A DNA stretch of 64,000 nucleotides, from positions 5,193,501-5,257,500 of the forward strand of contig CM045746.1 in NCBI GenBank assembly GCA_024760905.1, read 5' to 3'. Shown here in pieces: positions 22,469 through 32,764 of the stretch (the first letter of the stretch is position 1; each line of letters opens with the position of its first letter). Source of the DNA: Plotosus lineatus (lineage: Eukaryota; Chordata; Actinopteri; Siluriformes; Plotosidae). Under the pieces are notes generated by a model. It did no database searches, was not told the origin of the DNA, and was given only the letters and a program-made list of their open reading frames with translations. The translations under genes and the position numbers were made by a program.

Positions 22469-24108
22469 TTAAAGGGGTTCTTCATCATCTCTTTCTTGAT
22501 CATCATCTGTTTTGGCCTCAGCGACTGGTCTTAGGGACGGCAGCGATGCAATGTGATCAGAAGAAGGACTTTGAGACCGGCTACCCTTGGGACTTCCTGT
22601 CTTACTGCTACTACTACTTCCTGTTTGAGGGCTGCTACTTCCACTGCCAGTTCCTGAACTAGAACTGCTGGCTTTCACGAATAGTTCCCGCTTTACTCCT
22701 TCAATCCACACTTCTGCCTCCTCCTGCTGATGGACTGGGACCTGGGGAATTGGCGGGGACGCTTGGGATGAAAGCTGGTAGGACTCAGAGGCGGACAAAG
22801 ACACTGGGGAAGTTGGAGCCGAAGAAGTCTGGGATGGCTTGGAGTACTTTCGAATGGTGTCACGAAAACTGGCCAGCGGAGGGCGTAAATGGACACCTGT
22901 CCGTGTTGACCCTTCGATAGCTTTCTGAAGCTGGCATGAAATTTAAAAAGAATTAAAGTATGTACAGGGGATAGGTTTATTGAATAGTGTACATGAGGAA
23001 AGGTACACATACATATCACAAGAATGTTGATGTACCTCTTTCAGTGCTACAACTCCCACTAACTTTCCGATGCTAGTTACATAGGCGTGACTCAGACCCA
23101 GTAAGGAGAACAAAGTATGAGTCTGTGTGGGGAAAAAAGATCGTGTTCAAAAGACAGGAACTTAGAAAATGTGTGATAAAAAGTAACATATAATGTAATA
23201 AAATAACTCAGATCTTGAGGTCTGCATGGGATACTAGATCAGTTTATAATTAAAGATTACAAAAATAATCTCAGATTTGCTCTTTAATGTAGTTATTCCC
23301 ATTTGCCACTAATTAGAAAGTCTTCTCTGTCACATGACATCCATCACCGAAGGAGGGCAATTTCTTTGATGCACGTAATGCAAACCGGTCTCTTTTTTTT
23401 AAACTGCTGCACATGCTTATTTCTGGTATAAGCTACCAGTTCGAGGATTGCAGGGGACTCAATCATATACCATTCCTCCATCTCTGTGAGCTCAGCCAAT
23501 AGTCTCTCAGGGACATAAACACTTCAGCAGGCTAGATCCATTTAATTTTACACAAAGTAAAATCATATTCATTACATTGATCCATAAAGATGTCATGCAG
23601 GAAAAACATCACACTCTGAGTTATTTCCTGCATATTTCTATTAGGATCGCGGGAAGCCTGAAGCCTCTCTCAGCCAGCACTAAGCAAAGGCAAGATGCAA
23701 CCTGAATACCCAGACCAACACACCTAACCATTCACACTCACACCTAGGGGCAATTTGGAACAGCAAATTAGCCTAATATGCATATCTTTGGACTGTGTAA
23801 GGAAACTGAAGTAGCTAGAGGAAACCCACACAGGGACTGGGAGAACATGAAAACTCACACAGAAATGGCAAAGCCCAGGACTTGAACCTGGGATCTTCTT
23901 ACTGTAAAATGGACACGCTAAAAATTAGAAATTAAAACTGCCACAACTGAAATATGCTAACATGTATTTCTGAATCCAACATGGACCTGCTTTATCCAAA
24001 GGAGATTTTTCTGGGCAAGTGAGTGTTACATGAATATAGTACAAATTTAATTGACCTTTTTATATTAATTTATATTTATTAATCTGAGTTTTAAACAGAT
24101 GGGTTAAA

Positions 24109-24174
<66 letters not shown>

Positions 24175-25795
24175 TCTGGAAGGTAAACTCACCTTGTGTA
24201 GCGACGTTCTCTCCACCAGCTGGAAAGGAGAAGGGTCGATCTTAACCCTCTCGAATTTTAACGGTTTATCCATCTCTGACTCCTCCCAGGCTTTCACCTG
24301 CTCAATCAACACCAGATAAGGACAAATATCCCAATAAACCAGCACTCACATCTCTGCCAGCTTTATTTTATTATACAGTGAGCAGGATTTGTGTTTCCTA
24401 AAACATACTGTCTACAATTCAAATGTGCATACGCATGTTTTTTTTTTTTTTTTTTTAACTTGGGCCTGATATTTAAATTTTTTTATTCTGATTTTTTTTT
24501 TTAACAGAGATAGCAACAATTAAAATGACTCTGGTGCTGAGTTAGCACACTATAATTAACACTTGTCTGCAATCCATTCACTTTGTTCATTCACCGAACC
24601 ACTTAATCATACAAGGGTAGGCCGACTCGAGGTGAAGGTCACTAGTCCATCACAAGGCTAACAAACACAACCATTCACAATCACATTCACACCTAAGGGC
24701 AATGTTTCCAGACTGTGGGAGGAAACCAGAGTACCCACAGGAAACACACACAAACATAAGGAGAATATGCAAGCCCCACACAGAAATGCCCTTGCTAAGT
24801 TCAGGACTCGAATCCAGGATCTTCATGTTCTGAGGCCGACATGCTAACCCTTACGACACTGTAGCTATTTCATGGACTCACTCATTTTCCAACCCAATTA
24901 ATCCTATTAGGGTTGCAGGGAGGCTGGTATCTCATCTGACCCAGATTGATGACATTTTACACCCTGAAAAGCTTGCCAGATCACTGCACAGCCAATATAA
25001 ACATAGCCATTCACATCCACTTTTACCCACAGGGGCAATTTGAAACAGCCAATTAGCCTAATCTACATATTTTCGGATTGAGGGAGGAAACCAGAGTACC
25101 CTCATATGTCCAATTATAAATATTCAAATAGTTGAACCCTAAAACATTCCAATCTGAAGTAGAATCACAACCTTGTCAGGTGTCATTGTATCAGTGAGGG
25201 GTGGAGGTGTGTCCTCCTGGGGAAAACAAAACAAAACATGACGATAAATCAAGCAAGAGTTAAAATAAAACATATAACCATAATGTTTTAATAAATAATA
25301 AATAACTAATAAATACTTTGGCACCTTTAACTGTTCTTTTGTCTGTTGTTCTGAAGTGGAGAAAAAGTTGTGTAAAGTTTTTCTAAAGGAGCAGGGCGGG
25401 CCTTTATCTGGAAAAAACCCATGAAACACACCGATAAAGAGCAATATGTTCATACTCAGCATGATTCATCAACACTTTTTACATTTACACAGTTGAATTT
25501 ATTTATAATTAATTAATTAACTAAGATATTATTAATTAATAATTTATTTAATAATTCTTACATTTACATTCTTACACAATTTACATTCTTACACAAACGT
25601 ACTTCCGATCATCTGATTGTAAAACTGTCACAGTGGGATTTTAATAAACAAACAGAAATATTAGATCAGTATTTGTTTGCTTAATCCTTTCCTCTTCCAT
25701 AGCATGAACTCACCAAGATGGCTGTGATTTACAGTGGGTTCCAGCTGTTTGGGTGAAGGTAAAGGTCCATTCCTTTCTTCTGACATCGTCACACT
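22469..25795 (-). CDS. clcn1: CLC-type chloride channel, 3' exons (clcn1-like), partial
   Basis: Six minus-strand exons join in a constant frame: 25714-25795, 25325-25407, 25172-25216, 24193-24297, 23036-23122 and 22469-22930 (stop TAA 22469-22471), 288 codons in all. All introns are GT-AG with good acceptor tracts. Exon 4 gives [17 protein letters not shown] and exon 5 [10 protein letters not shown]...[11 protein letters not shown], the second CBS domain of the CLC-1/CLC-2 type. The last exon begins LQKAIEG and RPPLASF, then a Ser/Gly-rich, acidic tail. CLC-1 is the muscle chloride channel of the plasma membrane; CBS domains modulate gating. I favour clcn1 over clcn2 from memory of the LQKAIEG and acidic-tail features, so the paralog is uncertain. 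The exons for the membrane domain and first CBS domain are not in the window: either they lie beyond it across a very long intron, or this is a gene fragment. Confidence 0.85.
23640..23925 (-). repeat. SINE-B copy in clcn1-like intron
   Basis: Minus-strand SINE-B with AGGTTCAAGTCCTGGG (B-box region, about 23880), CATATTAGGCTAATTTGC, and the ATCCTAATAGAAAT end. It is in the intron between the 24193-24297 and 23036-23122 exons. Confidence 0.75.
24113..24174. repeat. (CA)n(TA)n microsatellite
   Basis: About 23 CA units then about 7 TA units, 19 bp from the donor side of the clcn1-like exon at 24193. Confidence 0.95.
24575..24870 (-). repeat. SINE-B copy in clcn1-like intron
   Basis: Minus-strand SINE-B containing TCGAGTCCTGAAC (B-box region about 24805), a GTTTCCTCCCACAGTC segment and a degenerate TTCATTCACCGAACC tail side. 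Confidence 0.7.
24880..25110 (-). repeat. SINE-B partial copy in intron
   Basis: The body and tail half of SINE-B (CAATTAGCCTAATCTACATA, ATCCTATTAGGGTTGCAGGG) without the tRNA-like head. It abuts the preceding copy. Confidence 0.7.
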
Positions 25796-26009
25796 CTGAA
25801 AAGTTGAAAGAGAACAATGAATATTTCCACTTCTACAAATAACAATTTCCTTTTCTTTCATTCTTTTTGTTTTTTGTTACTATTTTGATTTTTTTTATTC
25901 ACCCACTTATTTGCTGCATGGCTTAATTTCATTAGGTTTGTGCAGACCCGAGTGTTGCAGGGTAACACAGAACAATTTACATTCACATGGCATTTCAAAC
26001 AGCCAAGTA

Positions 26010-26596
26010 CAGTCATCCCTTGAGTATCGCGGATAATGTAAACCAGACCTAGTCGCGATATTCGAAAAACCGCGAAGTTGGAACGCCCCTCTCATTTCTA
26101 TGTTGTCTTATTTCTATATGTTTTCGCGTCTATACAATACAAGAAGTGTATATTAAACGTTACACAGTTATATGCATATGTAAATACTGTAATGTATTAA
26201 TATTTAAATAGAATTTATATATAAATACTTTAAGTACTGTAAACAAACACTATAAGATCACAAAATCACAAAAAAATCCCACAGGAATGTGCAAGGCAAC
26301 AGCGTCACACGTCTAAGCCAATCAGCTTGCGAGATTGAGTTAAGTGGGCGGGAGGCAACAGCATCACGCGTCTAAGCCAATCAGCTTGCGAGATTGAGTT
26401 GAGTGGGCGGTCCCTACCTTAAATGGGGAGGAGGGGCACTTCAGTCTGTCATTTGCCTCGGGTCCCTGCCTTCCGCTTGCTTAGATGCGAGTTTCAGCGC
26501 GAATTTTGAATTTTTTTATGAATAATTTTTTTTATTAAAACATCGCGATGTACCAAGACCGCGATTTTCAAATCACAAACTGGCAAGGGATGACTG
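26010..26596. mobile_element. Pogo-like MITE with perfect 13-bp TIRs
   Basis: CAGTCATCCCTTG (26010) and CAAGGGATGACTG (ending 26596) are perfect inverted repeats flanked by TA on both sides. Extended ends contain CGCGGATA/CGCGATT words, in the style of pogo/Tigger MITEs. There is no coding capacity. A 59-bp tandem duplication lies inside. Confidence 0.85.
26295..26412. repeat. 59-bp tandem duplication with CCAAT words
   Basis: Two adjacent 59-bp units (26295-26353 and 26354-26412) share CGTCTAAGCCAATCAGCTTG and GAGATTGAGTT. Each has one CCAAT-box-like AGCCAATCAGC, possibly part of the ancestral transposon promoter. Confidence 0.85.
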
Positions 26597-26704
26597 TAAT
26601 CTAATGTCCCAAAGATAAGACTTGAACCCAGGGTCTTCTTGCCGTGAGGCAGATGTGACAACTATCATCCTGCCTCCCCCCTTGTTATACGAGTTTGTGA
26701 TATA

Positions 26705-26840
26705 TATAGTGGTACCTCGGTACTCGACCATAATTCGTTCCTGACAGGTGGTCGAATTCCGATTTGATCGAATTCCGAATCCACTTTTCCCATTACAAAT
26801 AATGTAAATGGTCTTAATCTGTTCCATCATGTTTTGAACA
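26705..26840 (+). mobile_element. Terminal fragment of a mariner/pogo-type MITE
   Basis: It starts AGTGGTACCTCGGTACTCGA after TATATA and carries ATTCGTTCC and TCGAATTCCG words, a common vertebrate DNA-transposon terminus style. No matching second end was found. Confidence 0.4.
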
Positions 26841-27236
26841 GTAGTTAATGGTAGCGTAACTCATACTATAGGTCGGCAAATTAAGTGAAAAAAATTATTG
26901 AATACAGTCCACTATGTTATGGTATGTGTTGTAAGAGACTCTGGTTTTGGCGACTCTACCTCTCTCTCTCTTTATACTTGCAGATGCTGGTGAGGGGCGT
27001 GGCTGTCACACGTGGGTGGAGCGTTAAGCACACACCTGATTCCACTCAGTAATCACTGGGCCAGAGAAATCACTGAGAAACGGGGTCACGAAAAGGGACA
27101 GTCTTTTATCACCGGGAGTAGCACGCTGCTCATCTTTATAGCCCGGTGATTGCCGAGAGGAATCAAGTGTGTGTGTGCTTAGTGCTCCACCCATGTGTGA
27201 CAGCCACGCCCCTCTCCAGCGCCTGCACATGTAAAT

Positions 27237-29678
27237 CTTCTTCTTTTCCTTTCGGCTTTTCCCTTCAGGGGTCGCCACAGCGAATCATCTGCCTCCATCT
27301 CACCCTATCCTTTGCATCTTCTTCTCTTACACCAACGACCTTCATGTCCTCCTTTACCACATCCATGAATCGTCTCTTTGGTCTTCCTCTAGGCCTTTTG
27401 CCTGGTAGTTCCAGCCTCAGCATCCTATTACCAATATACTCACTATCCCTCCTCTGTACATGTCCAAACCATCTCAATCTAGCCTCTCTGACTTTGTCTC
27501 CAAAACGTCTTACATGTGCTGTCCCTCTGACGTACTCATTCCTAATCCTATCCATCCTCGTTACTCCCAAAGAGAACCTCAACATTTTCATCTCTGCTAC
27601 CTCCAACTCTGCCTCCTGTCTTTTCCCCAGGGCCACTGTTTCTAACCCATACAGCATCGTTGGCCTCAACACCGCTTTTGTACACTTTTCCTTTCATTTT
27701 TGCCGATACCCTCCTATCACACATCACACCGACACTTTTCTCCAACCATTCCAACCTGCCTGCACACGCTTCTTGACCTCTTTTCCACACTCGCCATTGC
27801 TCTGGATTGTTGAGCCTAAGTACTTAAAATCCTCCACCTTTCTTATCTCTGCTCCCTGTAATCTCACCGTTCCTCTTTGGTCCTTGGCATTCATGCACAT
27901 GTACTCTGTCTTACTGAGGCTAATCTTCATTCCCCTCCTTTCCAGGGCATACCTCCACCTCTCTAGATTTTCCTGCACTTGTTCTCTGCTCTCACTACAG
28001 ATTACAATGTCATCTGCAAACATCATAGTCCATGGGGAATCTTGTCTAACCTCGTCTGTCAGCCTGTCCATCACCATAGCGAACAAGAAGGGGCTGAGAG
28101 CTGACCCTTGATGCAGTCCCACCTCCACCTTGAACTCTTCTGTCACACCGACAGCACACCTCACCACTGTCTTACATCTCTCATACATGTCCTGCACCAC
28201 TCTAACATACTTCTCTGCCACTCCAGACTTCCTCATGCAATACCACAGTTCTTCTCTCGGCACCCTGTCATATGCTTTCTCCAGATCCACAAAGGCACAA
28301 TGCAGCTCTGTCTGACCTTCTCTGTACTTCTCCATTAACATCCTCAAGGCAAACACTGCATCTGTGGTGCTCTTTCTGGGCATGAAACCAAACTGTTGTT
28401 CACAAGTGCTGACTTCTGCCCTTAGTCTAGCTTCCACTATTCTTTCCCATAACTTCATCGTATGGCTCATCAACTTTATCCCTCTGTAGTTGCCACAACT
28501 CTGCACGTCTCCCTTGTTCTTAAAAATGGGCACCAGCACACTTCTCCTCCATTCCTCTGGCATCCTCTCACTCTCTAAGACCTTGTTAAATGTTCTTGTC
28601 AGAAAATCTACTGCTACCTCTCCTAGACACTTCCATACCTCCACCGGTATGTCATCAGGACCAACTGCCTTTCCATTCTTCATCCTCTTCAATGCCCTCC
28701 TCACTTCACCCTTACTAATCTTTGCTACTTCCTGGTCCTCAACAGTCACCTCTTCTACTCTTTTTCTCTCTCATTTTCCTCATTCATCAGCTCTTCAAAG
28801 TACTCTTTCCATCTTCCCAGCACACTTCTGTCATCAGTCAATACATTTCCCTCTCTGTCCTTTATCAATCTAACTTGCTGCACGTCCTTCCCATCTCTAT
28901 TTCTCTGCTGTGCCAACCTGTATAAATCATTTTCTCCCTCCTTACTTTCCAGCCGAGCATACAAGTCATCAAAAGCACTCTGTTTGGCCTTTGACACTGC
29001 TACCTTTGCCTTACGCTGTGTCTCCCTGTACTCCTGTTTACTCTCTTCGGTTTTGTCAATGTCCCACTTCTTCTTAGCTAATCTCTTCCTTTGTACACAC
29101 TCCTGCACTTCCTCATTCCACCACCAAGTCTCCTTATCTACTTTCCTTCCAGATGACACACCAAATATTCTCCTACCTGTCTCCCTGATCACATTCGCTG
29201 TAGTTGTCCAGTCATCTGGAAGCACTTCCTGACCACCCAAAGCCTGTTTCAACTCCTCCTTGAAGACAACCCGACACTCTTCCTTTTTCAACTTCCACCA
29301 CTTTGTCTTCTGCTCTGCCTTTGCCTTCTTCACCTTCCTCACCATCAGCATCATCCTGCACACCACCATCCTATGCTGTTTGGCAACACTCTCACCCGCT
29401 ACTACTTTGCAGTCACTGACTTCCTTTAAATTACATCGCCTGCACAAGATGTAGTCTACCTGTGTGCTCCTACCTCCACTTTTATAAGTCACCCTATGCT
29501 CCTCTCTCTTCTGGAAGAAAGTATTCACCACAGCCATTTCCATCCTTTTTGCAAAATCTACCAACATCTGTCCTTCTGCGTTCCTGTCCTGGATACCAAA
29601 CCTACCCATCACTTCCTCGTCCCCTCTGTTTCCTGCACCAACATGTCCATTGAAGTCTGCCCCAATGACCACTCTTTC
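27237..29678 (-). mobile_element. RTE-like LINE, 5'-truncated, 17-bp target duplication
   Basis: Flanked by CGCCTGCACATGTAAAT at 27220-27236 and 29679-29695, a perfect 17-bp target duplication. The minus-strand order is endonuclease C-terminal half (from RVVIGADFNGHVGAG), linker, reverse transcriptase with VDLEKAYDRVPREELWYCM, GLHQGSALSPFLFAMVMDRL and an intact MMFADDIVIC box, then the C-terminal part (ARLRWFGHVQRR, about 27470) and the 3' end CCCCTGAAGGGAAAAGCCGA (27255-27274). Frames break near 28752 and 27700. The truncation removes the 5' UTR and the N-terminal endonuclease. Confidence 0.9.
27724..29678 (-). pseudogene. RTE-like LINE endonuclease/RT coding remnant
   Basis: Two long minus-strand frames: up to 29678 down to 28755 (endonuclease half plus linker) and 28749 down to 27724 (reverse transcriptase, 341 codons, finger-palm motifs and FADD intact). 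A single frameshift in the CTCTCTCATTTTCC run near 28750 separates them. A third frame (27672-27265) gives the C-terminal domain. The enzyme would nick target DNA and reverse-transcribe LINE RNA, and is the likely source of activity for SINE-A. Confidence 0.85.
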
Positions 29679-29804
29679 CGCCTGCACATGTAAATATACA
29701 TTTTTTTTTACATATAAAGCGAAAGAGAGAGAGAGAGAGAGAGAATTAGAGACGCCAAAAACAGAGTATCTCACAACACAGGCCATAACACACTAAAATG
29801 AAAA

Positions 29805-30008
29805 CTATGATAAGGTTAAAGCATAAGAACAATAAAGATAATAATTTTTACCTTTGTGGTGGTGAGCAGTTGGCATACATAAATGTTGGAGAGGGAGAGA
29901 GGAGGATGATCTCCTTACTCGCTTTGGCATGGATGACTCTTCTTCAGGATGTTCTTTTCTTTTCTTTAAGAACATGTCTAACGTGGCTTGTTTCTGCCTT
30001 CTTTTCAA
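29805..30008 (-). pseudogene. Possible pogo/Tigger transposase C-terminal relic
   Basis: A 67-codon minus-strand frame starts MKRRQKQATLDMFLKKRKEH, resembling the basic, PCNA-box-like (Q-x2-L-x2-F) tail motif of pogo-type transposases. A host-gene exon is not excluded, and no adjacent domain was recognised. Nearby, GCTGCTAGTTTT and TTTATCAGGGTGATA words are repeated (30055-30150). Confidence 0.3.
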
Positions 30009-30217
30009 AATGTTACGGAAATCTCATGACCTAATAGTTAAAGGTGTTCACAGGGCTGCTAGTTTTAGCTTTATCAGGGTGATAAATAGGATCAACAACT
30101 TCTGGACTTCCGGAATAGCGCTGCTAGTTTTATCAGGGTGATACATAGTATCAGAAAGCGTGCATTTCCCCTCCCTCTCGGTCTCGTTTTTTTAGCCTTT
30201 CGACTTCCGGGTATACC

Positions 30218-30329
<112 letters not shown>

Positions 30330-30348
30330 CATACATACATACATATAT

Positions 30349-30693
30349 GGGGTAGTGGTGGTCAAGTGGTATAGGGCACTGGATCACTGATCCAAAAGGT
30401 TGGGGGTTCGAGTCCCACTCTACACAAGGTTGTCACTGTCCACCTCAGTGCAGCTAACTGGGTTATCAAAGGCGGGCCATGTCTCACTGTCTATGGTGAG
30501 AGGCATGTAAAAGAACCATTGCTGACTTTCGTAAAGAGTAGGCTGCAAAGTCGTCAGCGTGTTTCTGTCCCTTGCTAAAAAGGGTTGTGACAGGAAGGGC
30601 ATCCGACATAAAAATCTCTGCCAAATCAAACGTGCAAATCATATGATTCGCTGTGGCGACTCCCGAGTAAAAGGGAAAAACCCGAAAGGAAGA
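30349..30693 (+). repeat. SINE-A full copy, RTE-type tail
   Basis: Head box A TGGTCAAGTGG (about 30359) and box B GGTTCGAGTCC (about 30404), the body, CAGGAAGGGCATCCGACATA, and tail TGGCGACTCCCGAGTAAAAG ... CCCGAAAGGAAGA. (TA)-rich repeats lie on both sides. Confidence 0.9.
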
Positions 30694-30710
30694 CAGACGG
30701 ACACACACAT

Positions 30711-30716
<6 letters not shown>

Positions 30717-30776
<60 letters not shown>
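30717..30776. repeat. (TA)n microsatellite
   Basis: About 29 TA units abutting the CAGTAGGCCCTTGAC end of the next element. Confidence 0.95.
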
Positions 30777-30779
<3 letters not shown>

Positions 30780-31171
30780 TAGGCCCTTGACTATTCGTGG
30801 TTTTGCACTCGCGGCTTTGCATATTCGCGGATTGCCAAGCAACTGTCATGTGATTCAAATTCAGCCAATGGCTGTCCTCCTTCCTGCTGATTGGTTGAGA
30901 TGATGTATGCACCCCTTTTTCCTCATTCGCGCACTGTTGCCAATGAGCCTTTTTAGTGTGTTTTAATTACCAGTTAAGCTCAAATGCTGGCTAAGTGCCA
31001 GAAAAAGGTAATGACGTTGGATGTCTCTTCTGAAGAAATAAGACTTTCTCCTGAAGAAACGACAGTTTCCTCTGAAGTGCCTGAAGAGGAATAATCATCT
31101 GAGCTGTTGTAAAGCACTTTAGAATTAAAGTCTTTTTCAATTTTTATTTCAGTACAGTACGTAAGTTAATG

Positions 31172-31520
31172 CGGGCAGTGGTGGTCTAGTGGTATAGGGC
31201 GCTGGATCGCTGATCCAAAGGTTCGGGGTTCGAGTCCCACTCTTTACAAGGTTGTCACTGTCCTCCCCAGTGCAGCTAACTGGGTTATCAAAGGTCGGCC
31301 ATGTCGCTCACTGTCTATGGTGTGAGGCATGTAAAAGAACCATTGCTGACTTTCGACAAGAGTAGGCTGCAAAGCCGTCAGCGTGTTTCCGCCCTGCGAT
31401 GGCCTGGCGAGCTGTCTAGGGTGCACTCTGCCCTCGCCCGGAGTTGGTTGGGATGGGCGCCAGCCTCTCCGCGACCCTAATTAGGATTAAGCGGGTACAG
31501 AAAATGAACTGAACTGAACC
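31172..31520 (+). repeat. SINE-A, TGAA-tailed version, 10-bp target duplication
   Basis: Flanked by TAAGTTAATG at 31162-31171 and 31521-31530. Head: box A TGGTCTAGTGG (about 31182) and box B GGTTCGAGTCC (about 31227). After the SINE-A body it switches near 31388 to CCCTGCGATGGCCTGGCGAG, CGCGACCCTAATTAGGATTA and AATGAACTGAACTGAA, the same tail as 11944-12195 and 33452-33799. The other copies have the RTE-type tail at this place. Confidence 0.92.
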
Positions 31521-31540
31521 TAAGTTAATGTTTAGAATGT

Positions 31541-31543
31541 TTG

Positions 31544-31585
<42 letters not shown>
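31541..31585. repeat. (GT)n microsatellite
   Basis: About 20 GT units within the P2 pogo-like element. Confidence 0.95.
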
Positions 31586-31587
<2 letters not shown>

Positions 31588-31671
31588 ATGTTATGTACTG
31601 TGGTGTAGCATGTTTATGTTTTTGCTTTGTTTATCCAGTTTATTACACGTCATGTTGTTTTATGTTCATTT

Positions 31672-31990
31672 TATTATGGTCTGTGTTTTGCGGGGACTTT
31701 GATTTTGACGGCTGTGCTCATCTAACTCTGTTTTCTTTCTGCTCCAGCTGAGGGGCGTCACTGAGCTGCTCGTGGCTCGCACCTGGATTCACTCTTCTCC
31801 CAATATGAATTCATCTACTCCTAATAAACACAAGCACACTCACCTCTGTGCCAGAAGATTAACTCACATCACTCGGACTGTATTCTCTAACTGTGTTCTC
31901 TGTCCGCTCCGGCTGAGGGTTGTGGCTGAGCTGCTCGGGCTGAATGCAGTTGACCTCAGTGAAAATGCACTGCTTAAGTGCTTCCCCTTT
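31672..31990 (+). repeat. Possible solo LTR related to the 18977 LTR
   Basis: TTATGGTCTGTGTTTTGCGG, then a GCTGAGGGGCGTCACTGAG segment and AATAAA (about 31822) echo the order of the Ty3/gypsy LTR (TTATGGTCTGTG ... GGAGAGGGGCGTGG ... AATAAA). There is no second LTR, internal sequence or target duplication. Two related GCTCC-GCTGAGG segments suggest an internal duplication. Confidence 0.35.
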
Positions 31991-32076
31991 TAATAATAAA
32001 TCCACCCTGCCATCTCACGCTGCATTCTGGGTGAGGCTGAAAGCTCATTATGTCATTACGTCACACTTTTATGATC

Positions 32077-32082
<6 letters not shown>

Positions 32083-32168
<86 letters not shown>
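32083..32168. repeat. (TA)n microsatellite at the ERV 5' edge
   Basis: About 42 TA units immediately before the 5' LTR remnant. Confidence 0.95.
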
Positions 32169-32171
<3 letters not shown>

Positions 32172-32226
32172 AGGTTTTCAGAGTTGCAGTAATTTCAATT
32201 TTTGTGTTTAATCTTCTTTAACTATA
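32165..32226 (+). repeat. 5' LTR remnant, about 60 bp
   Basis: AAAGAGGTTTTCAGAGTTGC and the following TGTGTTTAATCTTCTTTAAC match 43134-43190 in the 3' LTR. Upstream is (TA)n, and downstream the match stops at about 32226. Most of the 5' LTR, including its promoter and R region, is gone. Confidence 0.8.
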
Positions 32227-32764
32227 CAATGAGTCGTCGACTTACGACCTATGCGAGTTACGACTGATCGACTTTACAACCGTAAAAGTGGTGAAGCATG
32301 ATTCATGGCAGTGCAGTGCGAGTGTTGCGTACGACAGTTGTTTGCGCTGCCGGCAGCGCCAGCATCTTAAAAGGCCAAGCAGGAGATGATGCAGCTTCAT
32401 TTTCTAACTGCTCAGAGCAAATCTATTCCTCTACTTTCAATGCCACGTCACTGTGGTGCGAAGCGGAGAGCCAATCCTTTCTGTGTGGGCGGGTCCAATA
32501 CCTTGAAGCTCTAATTTTATTGGACTCACACGCTGCAGTGTTTATGTGACAGGAAGCGCATCCCAAGTTTTGGCAATCAGCTGGTCTGCGGGTTGAAGTT
32601 TTTCCATATCTGTCCATTTGTTTTTGCTTGCCAGCTGTGCTTGGCTTAATGCAGGTTCAAAGCCCGCGCCGCCACTTGAAAACGCCGCTTGTGTTTGGTC
32701 TGTTGACTCTAAAGGTTTGACTGTCTAACCCCCTTCCCCATCTGAGTTAAAAGATATCATTAAA
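32227..32764. other. ERV leader region and unidentified insertion
   Basis: It begins GTCGTCGACTTACGACC-like sequence, in the style of a DNA-transposon end, with no matching second end found. The rest up to the gag start is unassigned. A retroviral leader with the primer-binding site should lie here, but none is recognisable. Confidence 0.4.

Larger units (their letters stand above)
25905..26690 (-). repeat. SINE-B copy split by a pogo-like MITE
   Basis: Tail and body at 25905-26009, and the head side (GGGTTCAAGTCTTATC, about 26623) at 26597-26690. The MITE at 26010-26596 interrupts it with a TA duplication, so the SINE is the older insertion. Confidence 0.7.
26913..29796. mobile_element. Palindromic LTR-like element, split by a LINE
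   Basis: Parts 26913-27236 and 29679-29796 rejoin to about 424 bp that is palindromic. TATGTTATGGTATGTGTTGT...GGCGACTCT at 26913 matches the complement of 29750-29796. GCTGGTGAGGGGCGTGGCTG (about 26987) matches the complement of CAGCCACGCCCCTCTCCAGC (27201-27220). The arms resemble the 5' half of the Ty3/gypsy LTR at 18977 (GTTATGGTCTGTG and GAGGGGCGTGG). The LINE at 27237-29678 interrupts it. An inverted-LTR foldback origin is inference. Confidence 0.65.
30777..31625 (+). mobile_element. Pogo-like MITE, family P2, split by SINE-A
   Basis: It starts CAGTAGGCCCTTGACTATTC with TTCGCGG words, shared with the copy at 60934 (CAGTCGGCCATTGACTATTC). Both contain CATGTGATTCAAATTCA, TGATTGGTTGAG and GTGTTTTAATTACCAGTTAA. 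A short frame at about 30984 reads MLAKCQKKVMTLDV, like the start of a pogo/Tigger transposase, and ends after 34 codons with EVPEEE, so it looks internally deleted. The SINE at 31172-31520 and a GT array (31541-31585) interrupt it. Confidence 0.65.

Noticed and set aside
27146..28111. 321-codon plus-strand frame and other long frames opposite LINEs
   Set aside because: They are antisense to well-supported LINE RT coding sequence; the sense strand has the conserved motifs.
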